Shown here in pieces: positions 36,112 through 45,375 of a stretch of DNA of 64,000 nt. The DNA comes from Rhodoplanes serenus (lineage in GTDB: Bacteria; Pseudomonadota; Alphaproteobacteria; Rhizobiales; Xanthobacteraceae): the NCBI GenBank assembly GCA_945893145.1, contig CAMDDZ010000001.1, forward strand, positions 1-64,000, written 5' to 3'. The first letter of the stretch is position 1. Each line of letters opens with the position of its first letter. The notes beneath the pieces are model-generated. The model did not search any database, was not told the origin of the DNA, and saw nothing but the letters and a program-made list of their open reading frames with translations. The position numbers were made by a program, and so were the translations under genes.

Positions 36112-37092
36112 TTATTGCGATTTCGCAAGTCCCGCGCGCTCGACCAGCTTGCCCCAGTGTTCGATCTCCGAGGCGAGAAATTTCTGCAGCTCTGGCGGCG
36201 GCGGACTGTCGACCGGAATGTTGCCGAGCCGCTCGATCAGCCCCTTCACGTCCGGCATGGCAGCCACTGTCTTTAGCTCCGCGTGGAGGCGGTCGATGAT
36301 CGGCTTCGGCGTCGCGGCCGGCGCGCAAATCATGGTCCAGCCGACCGCATCGAAGCCCGGCACGCCGGCCTCCGCGATGGTCGGAACGTTGGGCAGGACC
36401 GGCACGCGCGCGGTCGAACTCACGCCGAGCGCACGGACTTTTCCGGCATCGATCTGCGCCACCACGCTGCCGGCGTCGGCGAACATTAGTGCCACGTGGC
36501 CCGCCATCACGTCGTTGAGCGCAGGCGGCGCGCCGCGATAGGCGACACCATTCAGCTTGATGCCGGCCATGGTCTGAAACAACTCGGCGGCAAGATGAAT
36601 GGCTGCGCCCGATCCGCTGTGTCCGAAGCTGATCTCGCCGGGCTTCTGTTTGGCGAGCGCGATCAGTTCGGCCACCGACTTCGCCGGCACGCTTGGATTG
36701 ACCACCAGCGCCAGCGGCGTGCGGAAGATCAGCGACACAGCCTGGAGATCCTTCAGCGTATCGAACGGCAACACCTTCGACAGGGCGGGGTTGGCGGCGA
36801 GCGAGCTTGCCGGCGCCAGCAGCGTCAGGCCATCGGGTGCGGCCTTGACGACGGCCGCGGTCGCGAGGTTGCCGCCCGCACCGGCGCGATTTTCGATCAC
36901 GATGGGCTTGCCGAGCCGTTCCTGCAGTTTCGGCGCGAAGGCGCGCATCACGACATCGATGCTGCCGCCGGGTGGGAAGGCCACGACGAAGGTGACCGGC
37001 CCGGTGGGATAATCCTCGGCCCATGCCTTGATGGTGGGCGCGAGCAGGCCGGCCAGCGCCGGCGCGAACAGCATGGATCGCCGCGTGAGCAT
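36112..37092 (-). CDS. TctC/Bug-family periplasmic binding protein
   Basis: A 326-residue receptor. The N-terminus MLTRRSMLFAPALAGLL contains a twin-arginine-like RR before the hydrophobic stretch, and the mature protein starts near EDYPTGPVTFVVAFPPGGSI. FGHSGSGAAIHLAAELFQTM is the ligand loop. Downstream on the same strand is the class II aldolase gene, and divergent from it are two MetE-like genes. Export by Tat instead of Sec is possible but unproven. Confidence 0.9.
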   Translation of the reverse strand: MLTRRSMLFAPALAGLLAPTIKAWAEDYPTGPVTFVVAFPPGGSIDVVMRAFAPKLQERLGKPIVIENRAGAGGNLATAAVVKAAPDGLTLLAPASSLAANPALSKVLPFDTLKDLQAVSLIFRTPLALVVNPSVPAKSVAELIALAKQKPGEISFGHSGSGAAIHLAAELFQTMAGIKLNGVAYRGAPPALNDVMAGHVALMFADAGSVVAQIDAGKVRALGVSSTARVPVLPNVPTIAEAGVPGFDAVGWTMICAPAATPKPIIDRLHAELKTVAAMPDVKGLIERLGNIPVDSPPPPELQKFLASEIEHWGKLVERAGLAKSQ

Positions 37093-37215
37093 GATGTCCT
37101 CCGAGGTGGGCGGCAGACTACATGCCAGTGCGGCGAGCGTACATGCCGCCGCCGCGTTGCGGCGCTTGCTCCAACGTCGCAGGGGACGGATGATGACGAC
37201 GCCGGAGGACGATCC

Positions 37216-38250
37216 ATGCCGCTACCGCTGTTGCCGACCTCGCTGGTTGGCTCCTATGCCCAGCCCGAATGGCTGATCGATCGCAAGAAGCTTGCGGGAC
37301 GCTTTCCGCCGCGGGTGCGCGCCAAAGAACTGTGGCGCGTGGCGCCGGAATATCTTTCGCAGGCGCAGGACGACGCGACACTGCTCGCTATCCGCGATCA
37401 GGAGCGCGCCGGCCTCGACATCATCACCGACGGCGAGATGCGTCGCGAGAGTTATTCAAACCGCTTCGCCACGGCGCTTGAAGGTGTCGATATCGACAAC
37501 CCCGGCACCGCGCTCGACCGCTCCGGCCATCCCAATCCGGTGCCGCGCGTCGCTGGGAAGGTCCGGCGCAAGCATCCCGTCGAGGTCGATGACGTGAAGT
37601 TTCTGCGCGCCAACACCACGCGTACCATCAAGATCACGGTGCCGGGCCCCTTCACCATGTCGCAGCAGGCGCAGAACGACTTCTACAAGGACGAGGAGGA
37701 GCTGGCGCTCGACTACGCAGCCGCCGTCAACGCCGAGATCAAAGACCTGTTCGCGGCCGGTGCCGATATCGTGCAGATCGACGAGCCTTATATGCAGGCG
37801 CGCCCCGACAAGGCGCGCAAGTTTGGGCTGAAGGCATTCAATGCGGCGCTCGATGGCGTGAAAGGGACGACCGCGGTGCACATCTGTTTCGGTTACGCGG
37901 CCGTTATCCATGTGCGGCCGGAGGGCTATTCGTTCCTGCCGGAGTTCGCCAATTCGCCGATCCAACAGGTCTCGATCGAAACGGCGCAATCGGGCCTCGA
38001 CTGCGCGGTGTTGGAGAAGTTGCCGGGCAAGACCATCATCCTCGGCGCGCTGGATCTGTCCGATATGACAATCGAGACGCCGGAAACGGTAGCGGCGCGC
38101 ATCCGCCGCGCGCTGCCCCATGTTCCGGCCGAGCGCATCGTGGTGGCGCCCGACTGCGGCCTGAAATACCTGCCGCGCGAGGTGGCGTTCGGCAAAATGT
38201 GCGCGATGGTCGAAGGCACGAAAATCGTGCGCAAAGAACTTGGTGCTTAG
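37216..38250 (+). CDS. MetE C-terminal-domain family protein, tandem copy 1
   Basis: A 344-residue cobalamin-independent methionine synthase-like TIM-barrel protein beginning LPTSLVGSYAQPEWLID. Predicted Zn ligands are in AVHICFGYAA and VAPDCGLKYLPR; QIDEPYM is the conserved acidic loop. The ATG follows GGAGGAC by 6 nt. Only the C-terminal half of MetE is present, so it likely acts on another methyl donor or acceptor. It is followed by a close paralogue 35 nt downstream in the same direction and is divergent from a tctC gene. Confidence 0.88.
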   Translation: MPLPLLPTSLVGSYAQPEWLIDRKKLAGRFPPRVRAKELWRVAPEYLSQAQDDATLLAIRDQERAGLDIITDGEMRRESYSNRFATALEGVDIDNPGTALDRSGHPNPVPRVAGKVRRKHPVEVDDVKFLRANTTRTIKITVPGPFTMSQQAQNDFYKDEEELALDYAAAVNAEIKDLFAAGADIVQIDEPYMQARPDKARKFGLKAFNAALDGVKGTTAVHICFGYAAVIHVRPEGYSFLPEFANSPIQQVSIETAQSGLDCAVLEKLPGKTIILGALDLSDMTIETPETVAARIRRALPHVPAERIVVAPDCGLKYLPREVAFGKMCAMVEGTKIVRKELGA

Positions 38251-38285
38251 CCAAATAGGCGCTTAGTCAACTTAAGGCGTAGTCC

Positions 38286-39314
38286 ATGCCGCTTCCGTTG
38301 CTGCCGACCACGCTGGTCGGCTCCTATCCGCAGCCGGACTGGCTGATCGATCGCGACAAGCTGTCGAAGCAGGTGCCGCGCGTGCAGGCGAACCTGTGGC
38401 TGGTCGGCGAGGCGGAGCTGGAGGCCAAGCAGGACCAAGCGACGCGGGCAGCGATCCGCGATCAGGAGCGCGCCGGCCTCGATATCGTCACCGATGGCGA
38501 GCAGCGGCGCGAGAGCTACTCCAACCGCTTCGCCACCGCGCTCGACGGCGTCGATCTCAAAAATCCCGGCACGACCATCAACCGCATGGGCAAGCCGATC
38601 CCGGTGCCACGGGTCAGCGGCAAGATCGAGCGCCGTCGGCCTGTCGAGGTGCGCGACATGCAGTTCCTGCGCGCCAACACCAAACGGCCGGTCAAGATGA
38701 CGGTGCCTGGCCCGTTCACAATGGCCAAGCAGGCGCAGGACGATTTCTACAAGGACGAGGCCGCGATGGCGCTCGACTACGCGGCCGCCGTCAACGCCGA
38801 GATCAAGGATCTGTTCGCGGCCGGCGCCGATATCGTGCAGATCGACGAGCCGTGGATGCAGCAGCATCCGGAGAAAGCGCGGCAATACGGTCTCAAGGTT
38901 CTCGACCGCGCGCTTGACGGCGTCACCGGCACGATCGCGATCCATCTGTGCTTTGGCTACGCGGCGGTCGTCCACGATAAGCCATCGGGCTATTCGTTCC
39001 TGCCGGAGCTCGAGGGTGCGAAGGTGCAGCAGGTCTCGATCGAGGCGGCGCAACCCAATCTCGACCTGACGGTGCTGCGCCAGTTGCCGTCGAAGACCAT
39101 CATCCTGGGCGTCATCAGCCTTGCCGATATGTCGATTGAGACGCCGCAGACGGTCGCGGCGCGCATCCGCAAGGCATTCGACCACGTGCCGCCCGAGCGC
39201 ATCGTGGTGGCGCCCGATTGCGGTCTCAAGTACCTGCCGCGCGAGGTGGCGTTCGGAAAGATGCAGGCGATGGTCGAGGGCGCGAAGATCGTAAGAAAAG
39301 AGCTCGGCGCCTAA
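38286..39314 (+). CDS. MetE C-terminal-domain family protein, tandem copy 2
   Basis: A 342-residue paralogue of the preceding protein, roughly 70 percent identical by eye, with the same start (LPTTLVGSYPQPDWLID), HLCFGYAAV and VAPDCGLKYLPR ligands, and C-terminal KIVRKELGA. Differences are concentrated at residues 28-50 and 205-250, perhaps tuning substrate choice. The pair arose by local duplication. The transcript probably ends at the palindrome at 39319-39364. Confidence 0.88.
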   Translation: MPLPLLPTTLVGSYPQPDWLIDRDKLSKQVPRVQANLWLVGEAELEAKQDQATRAAIRDQERAGLDIVTDGEQRRESYSNRFATALDGVDLKNPGTTINRMGKPIPVPRVSGKIERRRPVEVRDMQFLRANTKRPVKMTVPGPFTMAKQAQDDFYKDEAAMALDYAAAVNAEIKDLFAAGADIVQIDEPWMQQHPEKARQYGLKVLDRALDGVTGTIAIHLCFGYAAVVHDKPSGYSFLPELEGAKVQQVSIEAAQPNLDLTVLRQLPSKTIILGVISLADMSIETPQTVAARIRKAFDHVPPERIVVAPDCGLKYLPREVAFGKMQAMVEGAKIVRKELGA

Positions 39315-39318
39315 CTGC

Positions 39319-39364
39319 CCTCATCCTTTGAGACACATCGCTTCGCGATGCTCTCAGGATGAGG
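39319..39364. repeat. CCTCATCCT...AGGATGAGG palindrome between convergent genes
   Basis: Outer arms at 39319-39327 and 39356-39364 are perfect complements; an inner stem ATCGC-TTC-GCGAT sits in the loop. The element resembles the CTCATCCTTCGAGACG family dispersed in Bradyrhizobium and Rhodopseudomonas genomes. Lying between convergent genes, it could act as a bidirectional terminator, though no T-tract follows. Confidence 0.75.
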
Positions 39365-39388
39365 CCGGGAGAGGCTGCGTTTGCGGAA

Positions 39389-41077
39389 CTACTTCCCCAT
39401 CAGGAAATCGAAGTCGCAGCCCTTTTCGGCCTGCGTCACCGTATTGACCCAGAGCCGCTGGTAGCCGCGCTCCGGCTTGGCCGGCGGTTTCCATTGCTGT
39501 TTGCGTTTGGCGAGCTCGGCGTCATCGACCTTGAGATTGAGCTTGCGTCCCTTCACGTCGAGCTCGATGCGGTCGCCGTCGCGCACCAGCGCCAGCGGGC
39601 CGCCCGCCGCGGCCTCGGGTGACACATGCAGGACCACGGTGCCAAACGCCGTGCCGCTCATGCGGGCATCGGACAGTCGCACCATGTCTTTGAGGCCCTT
39701 GGAGCCGAGCTTCTTCGGGATCGGCAATGCGCCGGCCTCCGGCATGCCCGGCGCGCCAATCGGTCCGGCGTTGCGCAGCACCATCACGGTCTGCGGCGTC
39801 ACATCGAGGTTCGGGTCGTCGATGCGCTTTTCCAAGTCCTCCAGCGAGTCGAACACCAGCGCAGGGCCTTCGTGCTGAAACAGCGCGGGCGTCGCGGACG
39901 CGAGCTTGATGGCGGCGCCGCCCGGCGCAAGGTTGCCGGTGAGGATTGCGATCGCTTCGCTTTTCACCAGCGGATTGTTGAGCGGCCGGACGATCTCGTC
40001 ATTCACATAAGCCGGCCAGCGCGCGATCACTTGGCCGATCGTCTCACCGTTGACGAGCTTGGCGTTGAGATCGAGATGATCCTTCAACCGCCGCCACAGC
40101 GCCGGCAGGCTACCGCCGGAGTGGAAGTCCTCCATGAAGTTGTTGCCGGCGGGCTTGAGGTCGAGCAGCACCGGCACCTCGCGGCCGACCGCGTCGAGCT
40201 CTTGCAGGTCGTAGGTGATGCCGGCGCGCCCCGCGATGGCCGCGAGATGCACGATGGCGTTGGTTGAGCCCGAGATCGCCTGCAACACCACCGAGGCATT
40301 CTTGAGCGCGGACCGGGTGAAGAGTTCGCTCGGCTTCGGACTGCCGGTCTTTGCCATCTGCGCCGCGTAGCGCCCGGTCGCCTCAGCGAAACGCCAGCGG
40401 TCGGACGACACCGCCGGCGCGGTCGCCGAGCCCGGCAGCATGAAGCCGAGCGTCTCCGCCATGCAGGCCATGGTCGAGGCGGTGCCCATCACCATGCAGG
40501 TACCCGACGTCGGCATGAGCTGGTCATGGGCGCGGTTGAGGCCGTCGCCTTCGAGCGAGCCGGCCCGATAGGCCGCCCACAGCCGGCGGCAATCCGTGCA
40601 GGCGCCGAGACGCGTGCCCTCGTGCTTGCCGGCCAGCATCGAACCCACGTTCACCACGATGGCCGGCATGTCGGCCGAGATCGCGCCCATCAGCTCGGCG
40701 GGAATCGTCTTGTCGCAGCCGCCGATCATCACCACGGCGTCTAGCGGCAGCGCCGAGATCATCTCCTCGACGTCCATCGCCATCAGATTGCGCAGCAGCA
40801 TCGAGGTCGGGAACGAGAACGCCTCGTGCAGCGACACGGTCGGGAACACAAACGGCAGCGCGCCGGCCATGCGCACGCCGCGCGAGATCGCCTCGGCGAC
40901 CTGCGGCGCAGTCTTGTGGCAGGGGTTGAAGTCGGATGCGGTCGATAGGATGCCGACGATCGGCAGGTCGAGTGCGTCGTCGGTAAAGCCTGCGCCTTTC
41001 AGAAAGCCGCGTCGCAGGAAAAACGCGAACTCCTCATCGCCGTATTGGGCGAGGCGGGACCGCAGGCCTTTTTTCAT
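39389..41077 (-). CDS. IlvD/Edd-family dehydratase (sugar-acid dehydratase-like)
   Basis: A 562-residue iron-sulfur dehydratase. Cluster-binding Cys are in FNPCHKTA, IGGCDKTIP and SGTCMVMGTAST. The length is near that of IlvD, but the early STASDFNPCHKT and the CTDCRRLWAAYRAG stretch are closer to aldonic-acid dehydratases such as L-arabonate dehydratase, so a sugar acid or other hydroxy acid is favoured over valine-pathway dihydroxyisovalerate. The start MKKGLRSRL has GGGGA upstream. A long GC-rich leader with a terminator-like hairpin precedes it. Confidence 0.88.
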   Translation of the reverse strand: MKKGLRSRLAQYGDEEFAFFLRRGFLKGAGFTDDALDLPIVGILSTASDFNPCHKTAPQVAEAISRGVRMAGALPFVFPTVSLHEAFSFPTSMLLRNLMAMDVEEMISALPLDAVVMIGGCDKTIPAELMGAISADMPAIVVNVGSMLAGKHEGTRLGACTDCRRLWAAYRAGSLEGDGLNRAHDQLMPTSGTCMVMGTASTMACMAETLGFMLPGSATAPAVSSDRWRFAEATGRYAAQMAKTGSPKPSELFTRSALKNASVVLQAISGSTNAIVHLAAIAGRAGITYDLQELDAVGREVPVLLDLKPAGNNFMEDFHSGGSLPALWRRLKDHLDLNAKLVNGETIGQVIARWPAYVNDEIVRPLNNPLVKSEAIAILTGNLAPGGAAIKLASATPALFQHEGPALVFDSLEDLEKRIDDPNLDVTPQTVMVLRNAGPIGAPGMPEAGALPIPKKLGSKGLKDMVRLSDARMSGTAFGTVVLHVSPEAAAGGPLALVRDGDRIELDVKGRKLNLKVDDAELAKRKQQWKPPAKPERGYQRLWVNTVTQAEKGCDFDFLMGK

Positions 41078-41458
41078 GGAAATTCCCCAACGCTGACGTT
41101 TCCGCCATTGCGTAAGGCTGCGGGCAGGTGAGTCAAGAGTTTGGGGACGCCCGGAAAAAGGGGCGGCCCGCCTGGAGGGGGGACAGGGGGAACCAGGCGG
41201 GCCGATTAGACCGGTGCAGGGGGAAGGGGGGCGTCTGCGACCGATCGAAAGTTTGGCCGGCGAGATGGTGAAATATCGCCGAGATACCCATTGGTCGTGG
41301 CCAGCCGAAGAAAGGTTCAAACTATTTTTCGACTATTTTTGCCCCGGATTCGTGGGCTTTCCGGGAGCCTTTGCAGGGGGACGGGCGAACAGGGGCCAAT
41401 TTTCGCCGATTGGAGCCGCTTGCGCGGCTTTCGGCCGCGAAGGATATTCCCATCCGCC
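41078..41458. promoter_or_regulatory. 381-bp intergenic region with a G-rich hairpin, possible leader attenuator of the dehydratase gene
   Basis: CGGCCCGCCTGG (41164-41175) and its exact complement (41193-41204) form a 12-bp stem with a G-rich loop. Read on the minus strand the hairpin is followed by CCCC and TTTTT (41159-41155), i.e. an intrinsic terminator 78 nt upstream of the dehydratase ATG. Four G-tracts of five or six (41177, 41186, 41219, 41226) lie in and beside it. The rest of the gap up to the GNAT start shows no gene. Confidence 0.6.
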
Positions 41459-41980
41459 ATGGCGGCCCCTGCGGACCGGCCGAAGCCGGACATTCATCTA
41501 AGGCCCGCGACCCCCGCCGATCTCGACGCGCTGGTTGATCTCGAGGCGCGTCTTTTTGACTATGACCAGATGTCCCGCCGTAGCTTCCGGCGGCTGGTTG
41601 GCGCACCGACTGCCTCTCTATTGATCGCCGAGCATGAGGGTGCCTTCGCGGGCTATGCGCTGGTCCTGTTCCGCCCGCGCAGCGCAATTGCACGCCTTTA
41701 TTCCATCGGCGTTGCCAACACTGGGCTTGGGATCGGTCCGGCGCTGCTGGCGGCCGCCGAGGAGGCCGCGCGGCGACGCCATTGCACAGCGCTTCGCCTG
41801 GAGGTGCACGAGAATAACGCAGCGGCGATCAGCCGTTATCGCAAGTCCGGCTACGTGCTGCGCGGCCATCGTTCAGCCTACTACACCGACAACGGCAACG
41901 CGCTTCGCTTTGAAAAGCATTTGACCGCGTCATCCCCAGCCAAAGATTCCGCTTCACCTGTCCGCCGGGCTGCACGATGA
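41459..41980 (+). CDS. GNAT-family N-acetyltransferase (RimI-like)
   Basis: A 173-residue acetyltransferase. IHLRPATPADLDALVDLEAR starts the fold, and the acetyl-CoA loop reads YSIGVANTGLGIGPALLAAA; LEVHENNAAAISRYRKSGY is the typical late GNAT motif. It lies 167 nt before an RLAN-type ATP-grasp ligase gene on the same strand. GNAT genes are known neighbours of RLAN ligases, so the two probably modify the same small molecule or peptide. The ATG start has no strong ribosome site. Confidence 0.83.
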   Translation: MAAPADRPKPDIHLRPATPADLDALVDLEARLFDYDQMSRRSFRRLVGAPTASLLIAEHEGAFAGYALVLFRPRSAIARLYSIGVANTGLGIGPALLAAAEEAARRRHCTALRLEVHENNAAAISRYRKSGYVLRGHRSAYYTDNGNALRFEKHLTASSPAKDSASPVRRAAR

Positions 41981-42147
41981 TAGGCCCGGTTCCTAGCCCA
42001 CAGCCCGGACTCCACTGGGCGCGGCGAATCGGGTTCTATGCTGGCGACGTGCCGATATTTTCCTTTCGCGTCCGATCTTGAACGCATGACCAGCGTCTGG
42101 CCTTACCTGTTGCGCGCCACACCTTTCATCCGGAGAGGGGTTTTCCG

Positions 42148-43608
42148 ATGACCGGCTGGGTCATTCTCGTTGACCAGCCCAAGGACTTCCCTAACGCTGA
42201 CACCCCGCACAAGGTGATCACGACGAGCGAGTATCTCGCCCGGCCGCGGCTGTTCGATGCCGGCCGGCCCAAGCTGATCAATCTGTCGCGGTCCTACAAT
42301 TATCAATCGAAAGGTTATTACTGCTCGCTGCTGGCGGAGGCGCGCGGCCACCGCATCGTGCCGACGGTCGAAACCATGCTCGAGCTGCGCGAGGACAAGC
42401 TCTACGAGCACGCGCTGCCGGAGCTGGAGGACGAGCTCAATCGCAGCGCCCGCCGCGCCGATTTTCAACCGGAGGGCGAGATCAAGCTCCTGGTGTGTTT
42501 CGGCATCGCGCGCGACACGCGCTTCGAGGCATTCGGGCGGCTGCTGTTCGACTGGTTCCGCTGCCCGGCGCTGGAAGTGACGGTCGAAGGCGGCCAGCGG
42601 CTCACCATCAGCCGCATCCGGCCCCGCAATTTCACGCGGCTCGCCAACGGCGAGGGCGACTTCTTCCGTGAGGCGCTGCATCTGCATACCAAACGCGAGT
42701 GGCGCGATCCCAAGGCGCGCTCGGTTTCCAAATACGATCTCGCAGTGCTCTACGATCCGAACGAGAAAATGCCGCCGTCATCGGCCGAATCGATCAAGTA
42801 TTTCGCCCGCATTGCCGAGCGGCATTCGGTCGATATCGAGCCGATCACGCGCCGGCAGCTTTCCGAACTCGCCGAGTTCGACGGCCTGTTCATCCGCGAG
42901 ACCACCTCGATCGACAACCACACCTATCGTTTCGCGCGGCGCGCCTGGCAGGAGGGCATGCCGGTCATCGACGATCCGATCTCGATGATCCGCTGCACCA
43001 ACAAGGTGTTTCTGATGGAGCTGCTCAGCTCCAATGAGGTGCCGACGCCGCCGACCGTCATCCTCCCGGAAGGGGGCGATCTCAACAAGGCGATGGACGA
43101 ACTGGGCCTGCCTTTGGTGGTGAAGATCCCGGACGGGTCGTTCTCGCGCGGCGTCCACAAGGTCAACACGCCGGAGGAGTTCAAGCGCGTCGCTGAGGAA
43201 TTGTTCGAGGACACCGACCTCATTCTGGCGCAAAAATTCCTGCCGACCGAGTTCGATTGGCGCGTCGGCATTCTCGCGGGCGAGCCGTTGTTCGTGTGCC
43301 AGTACCGCATGGCACGCGGCCACTGGCAGGTCGTGAAGTACAAGCCGGATGGCTCCTCGCACGAGGGCGGCTTCCGCGCCTTCGATCTCGAACAGGCCCC
43401 GAGCGAGGTCATCGACATCGCGGTGCGTGCCGCCAAGCCGATCGGCGAAGGCTTCTATGGCGTCGATCTCAAGCAGACCGCGACCGGCATCGTGGTCATG
43501 GAAGTCAACGACAATCCCAATCTCGAGCACGGCATCGAGGACACTGTCGGCAAGGACGAAATCTGGATCCGGCTGCTGAAGTGGTTCACCGACCGATTCG
43601 AGAAATAG
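42148..43608 (+). CDS. RimK-like ATP-grasp ligase with N-terminal RLAN domain
   Basis: A 486-residue protein. The N-terminal half (about 1-190, WVILVDQPKDFPNADTPHKV, INLSRSYNYQSKGYYCSLLA) is an RLAN domain. The C-terminal half (about 215-486) is an ATP-grasp domain with LPLVVKIPDGSFSRGVHKV, and Mg/ATP ligands in VVMEVNDNPNLEHGIED. Members join a carboxylate to an amino group with ATP. The product is unknown; association with a GNAT gene suggests an acylated amino-acid or peptide conjugate (inference). GAGAGG lies upstream of the ATG. Confidence 0.88.
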   Translation: MTGWVILVDQPKDFPNADTPHKVITTSEYLARPRLFDAGRPKLINLSRSYNYQSKGYYCSLLAEARGHRIVPTVETMLELREDKLYEHALPELEDELNRSARRADFQPEGEIKLLVCFGIARDTRFEAFGRLLFDWFRCPALEVTVEGGQRLTISRIRPRNFTRLANGEGDFFREALHLHTKREWRDPKARSVSKYDLAVLYDPNEKMPPSSAESIKYFARIAERHSVDIEPITRRQLSELAEFDGLFIRETTSIDNHTYRFARRAWQEGMPVIDDPISMIRCTNKVFLMELLSSNEVPTPPTVILPEGGDLNKAMDELGLPLVVKIPDGSFSRGVHKVNTPEEFKRVAEELFEDTDLILAQKFLPTEFDWRVGILAGEPLFVCQYRMARGHWQVVKYKPDGSSHEGGFRAFDLEQAPSEVIDIAVRAAKPIGEGFYGVDLKQTATGIVVMEVNDNPNLEHGIEDTVGKDEIWIRLLKWFTDRFEK

Positions 43609-43691
43609 GCCTCGCGGCGGGGTGCTTGTCCGGTGACAAGCGACCCTGATTTAATGGCAGCCGTCGCAAGCCCAGCAGGGCGGGGGACACG

Positions 43692-44306
43692 ATGGCATCA
43701 GAACGGCCCGAATGGTCGGAACGGCTTGAGCTGGAGGTCGAGAACTTCCTGCTGCGCCTGCGCTGGGTGCTTGCCCCGGCCTACGTCATTCTTGGCCTGT
43801 GCCTGTTCCTCCTGGTCGGTAGCACCATCGTCGAGTTTTGCCGAACCGTCGCCGACCTATGGCATTCGATCACCAAAACCTACGTGATCGCTGCGCAAAA
43901 CCCCGGCGAGGTCAACATCATCAATGGTGTCCTGACGATCGTCGATCTTGTTCTGGTCTCGAATCTGGTTCTGATGGTGTTGCTGGTCGGCTACGTGACC
44001 TTCGTCTCGCGCATCGATCTCGGCGCCAGCAGCGACCGCCTGAAATGGATCGAAAATCTGGACTACACGGGTCTGAAGCTCCAGGTGATCGGATCCATTA
44101 TCGCGGTATCCGCGATCAAGCTGCTGCGCGCCTTCATGGAGCTGTACAGCGCGACGAGCCCACCGACACCGGACCGCATCTATCTGATGATGGCGGTTCA
44201 TCTGACCTTTCTGTGCACCGCACTGATCGTTGCGATCGTGGGCAAACTCAAGGCTTCTACCGATCACGGCGGTGGTGGTGCGGCCGGGGGTCGTCCGTCA
44301 CATTGA
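43692..44306 (+). CDS. UPF0114 (YqhA-like) membrane protein
   Basis: A 204-residue inner-membrane protein with four hydrophobic segments at about 28-50, 75-110, 128-148 and 165-185, and a Gly/His-rich tail. VSRIDLGASSDRLKWIENLD and LKLQVIGSIIAVSAIKLLR are typical of the UPF0114/YqhA family, whose function is not established. GCGGGGGAC precedes the ATG. It follows the ATP-grasp gene by 83 nt, possibly on its own promoter. Confidence 0.85.
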   Translation: MASERPEWSERLELEVENFLLRLRWVLAPAYVILGLCLFLLVGSTIVEFCRTVADLWHSITKTYVIAAQNPGEVNIINGVLTIVDLVLVSNLVLMVLLVGYVTFVSRIDLGASSDRLKWIENLDYTGLKLQVIGSIIAVSAIKLLRAFMELYSATSPPTPDRIYLMMAVHLTFLCTALIVAIVGKLKASTDHGGGGAAGGRPSH

Positions 44307-44353
44307 TCCGACTGTCGGCTCCGGTGCCGCGGTCTCCGTATGAGGAAGCAACG

Positions 44354-45364
44354 ATGAACGGCATTTGGCGCACGCTGCTGCTTGCAAGTCTGGCCGCGGC
44401 GACAAGCGGCGCAGACGCCTTCGCGCAAACGCTCGACAAGGTCACCTTCGCGACCAACTGGGTGGCGCAAGCCGAGCACGGTGGCTTCTATCAGGCGCTG
44501 GTCGACGGCACTTATCGCAAATACGGGCTCGACGTCACCATCTTGCCCGGCGGGCCGAATGTGAACCATCGGCTGACGCTGGCGGCCGGACGCATCGAAT
44601 TCTACATGAGCGCCAATTCGCTGCAGGCCTTCGATGCGGCGGCGCAGAACGTTCCGACCGTCTCGGTCGCCGCCTTGTTCCAGAAGGAGCCCCAGGTGCT
44701 GATGGCGCACCCGGACCAGGGCATCGAGAAGTTCGAGGACCTCAAGAAGCTGACGCTGCTGATCTCCAAGGAGGGGATCGTCACCTATTTCCAATGGATG
44801 AAGCGCGAGTTCGGTTTCCGCGAGGAACAGGTGAAGCCCTACACCTTCAACCCGCAGCCCTTCCTCGCCGACAAGCGCACCGCCATGCAGGGCTATGTGA
44901 CGTCCGAGCCTTATGCGATTGAGACGCAGGCCAAGTTCAAGCCGAAAATCTTTCTGCTCGCCGACCAAGGCTTCAATAGCTATTCGACGCTGATCGAGAC
45001 GCGGCGCGACTTGGTCGAGAAGAAGCCGGATTTGGTGCAGCGCTTTGTCGACGCCTCGATCATCGGCTGGGCGAATTACCTCTACGGCGATAACAAAGCC
45101 GCCAACGCGCGCATCCGGCGCGACAATCCCGAAATGACCGATGCGTTGATGGTCTACGCGGTCGCCACCATGAAGCAATATGGCATCATCGATTCCGGCG
45201 ACACCACCAAGCTTGGCATTGGCGCGCTGACCGATGCGCGGATGAAAAGCTTCTTCGACAAGATGGTGGCGGCCGGCGTGGTCAAGGCTTCGGTTCCGTA
45301 CCGCAACGCCTACGCCACGCAGTTCGTGAACAAGGGCGTCGGCAACGATCTGCGGCCCAAATGA
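44354..45364 (+). CDS. NMT1/THI5-like (SsuA-type) periplasmic substrate-binding protein
   Basis: A 336-residue binding protein with signal peptide 1-24 (ADAFAQ). KVTFATNWVAQAEHGGFYQA resembles ThiY/NMT1 proteins that bind pyrimidine (HMP) precursors or other small cyclic compounds. GAGGAAGC precedes the ATG. ATPase and permease genes of the matching SsuBC type lie downstream, but a tctC gene separates them. The next gene overlaps or follows immediately, so all four are one operon. The ligand is uncertain: HMP precursor, nitrile, sulfonate or aromatic compound. Confidence 0.88.
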   Translation: MNGIWRTLLLASLAAATSGADAFAQTLDKVTFATNWVAQAEHGGFYQALVDGTYRKYGLDVTILPGGPNVNHRLTLAAGRIEFYMSANSLQAFDAAAQNVPTVSVAALFQKEPQVLMAHPDQGIEKFEDLKKLTLLISKEGIVTYFQWMKREFGFREEQVKPYTFNPQPFLADKRTAMQGYVTSEPYAIETQAKFKPKIFLLADQGFNSYSTLIETRRDLVEKKPDLVQRFVDASIIGWANYLYGDNKAANARIRRDNPEMTDALMVYAVATMKQYGIIDSGDTTKLGIGALTDARMKSFFDKMVAAGVVKASVPYRNAYATQFVNKGVGNDLRPK

Positions 45365-45375
45365 ACGAGGCAACC

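Noticed and set aside
39389..41077. Dehydratase as housekeeping IlvD
   Set aside because: N-terminal and cluster-flanking motifs fit sugar-acid dehydratases better, and no branched-chain amino acid genes are near.
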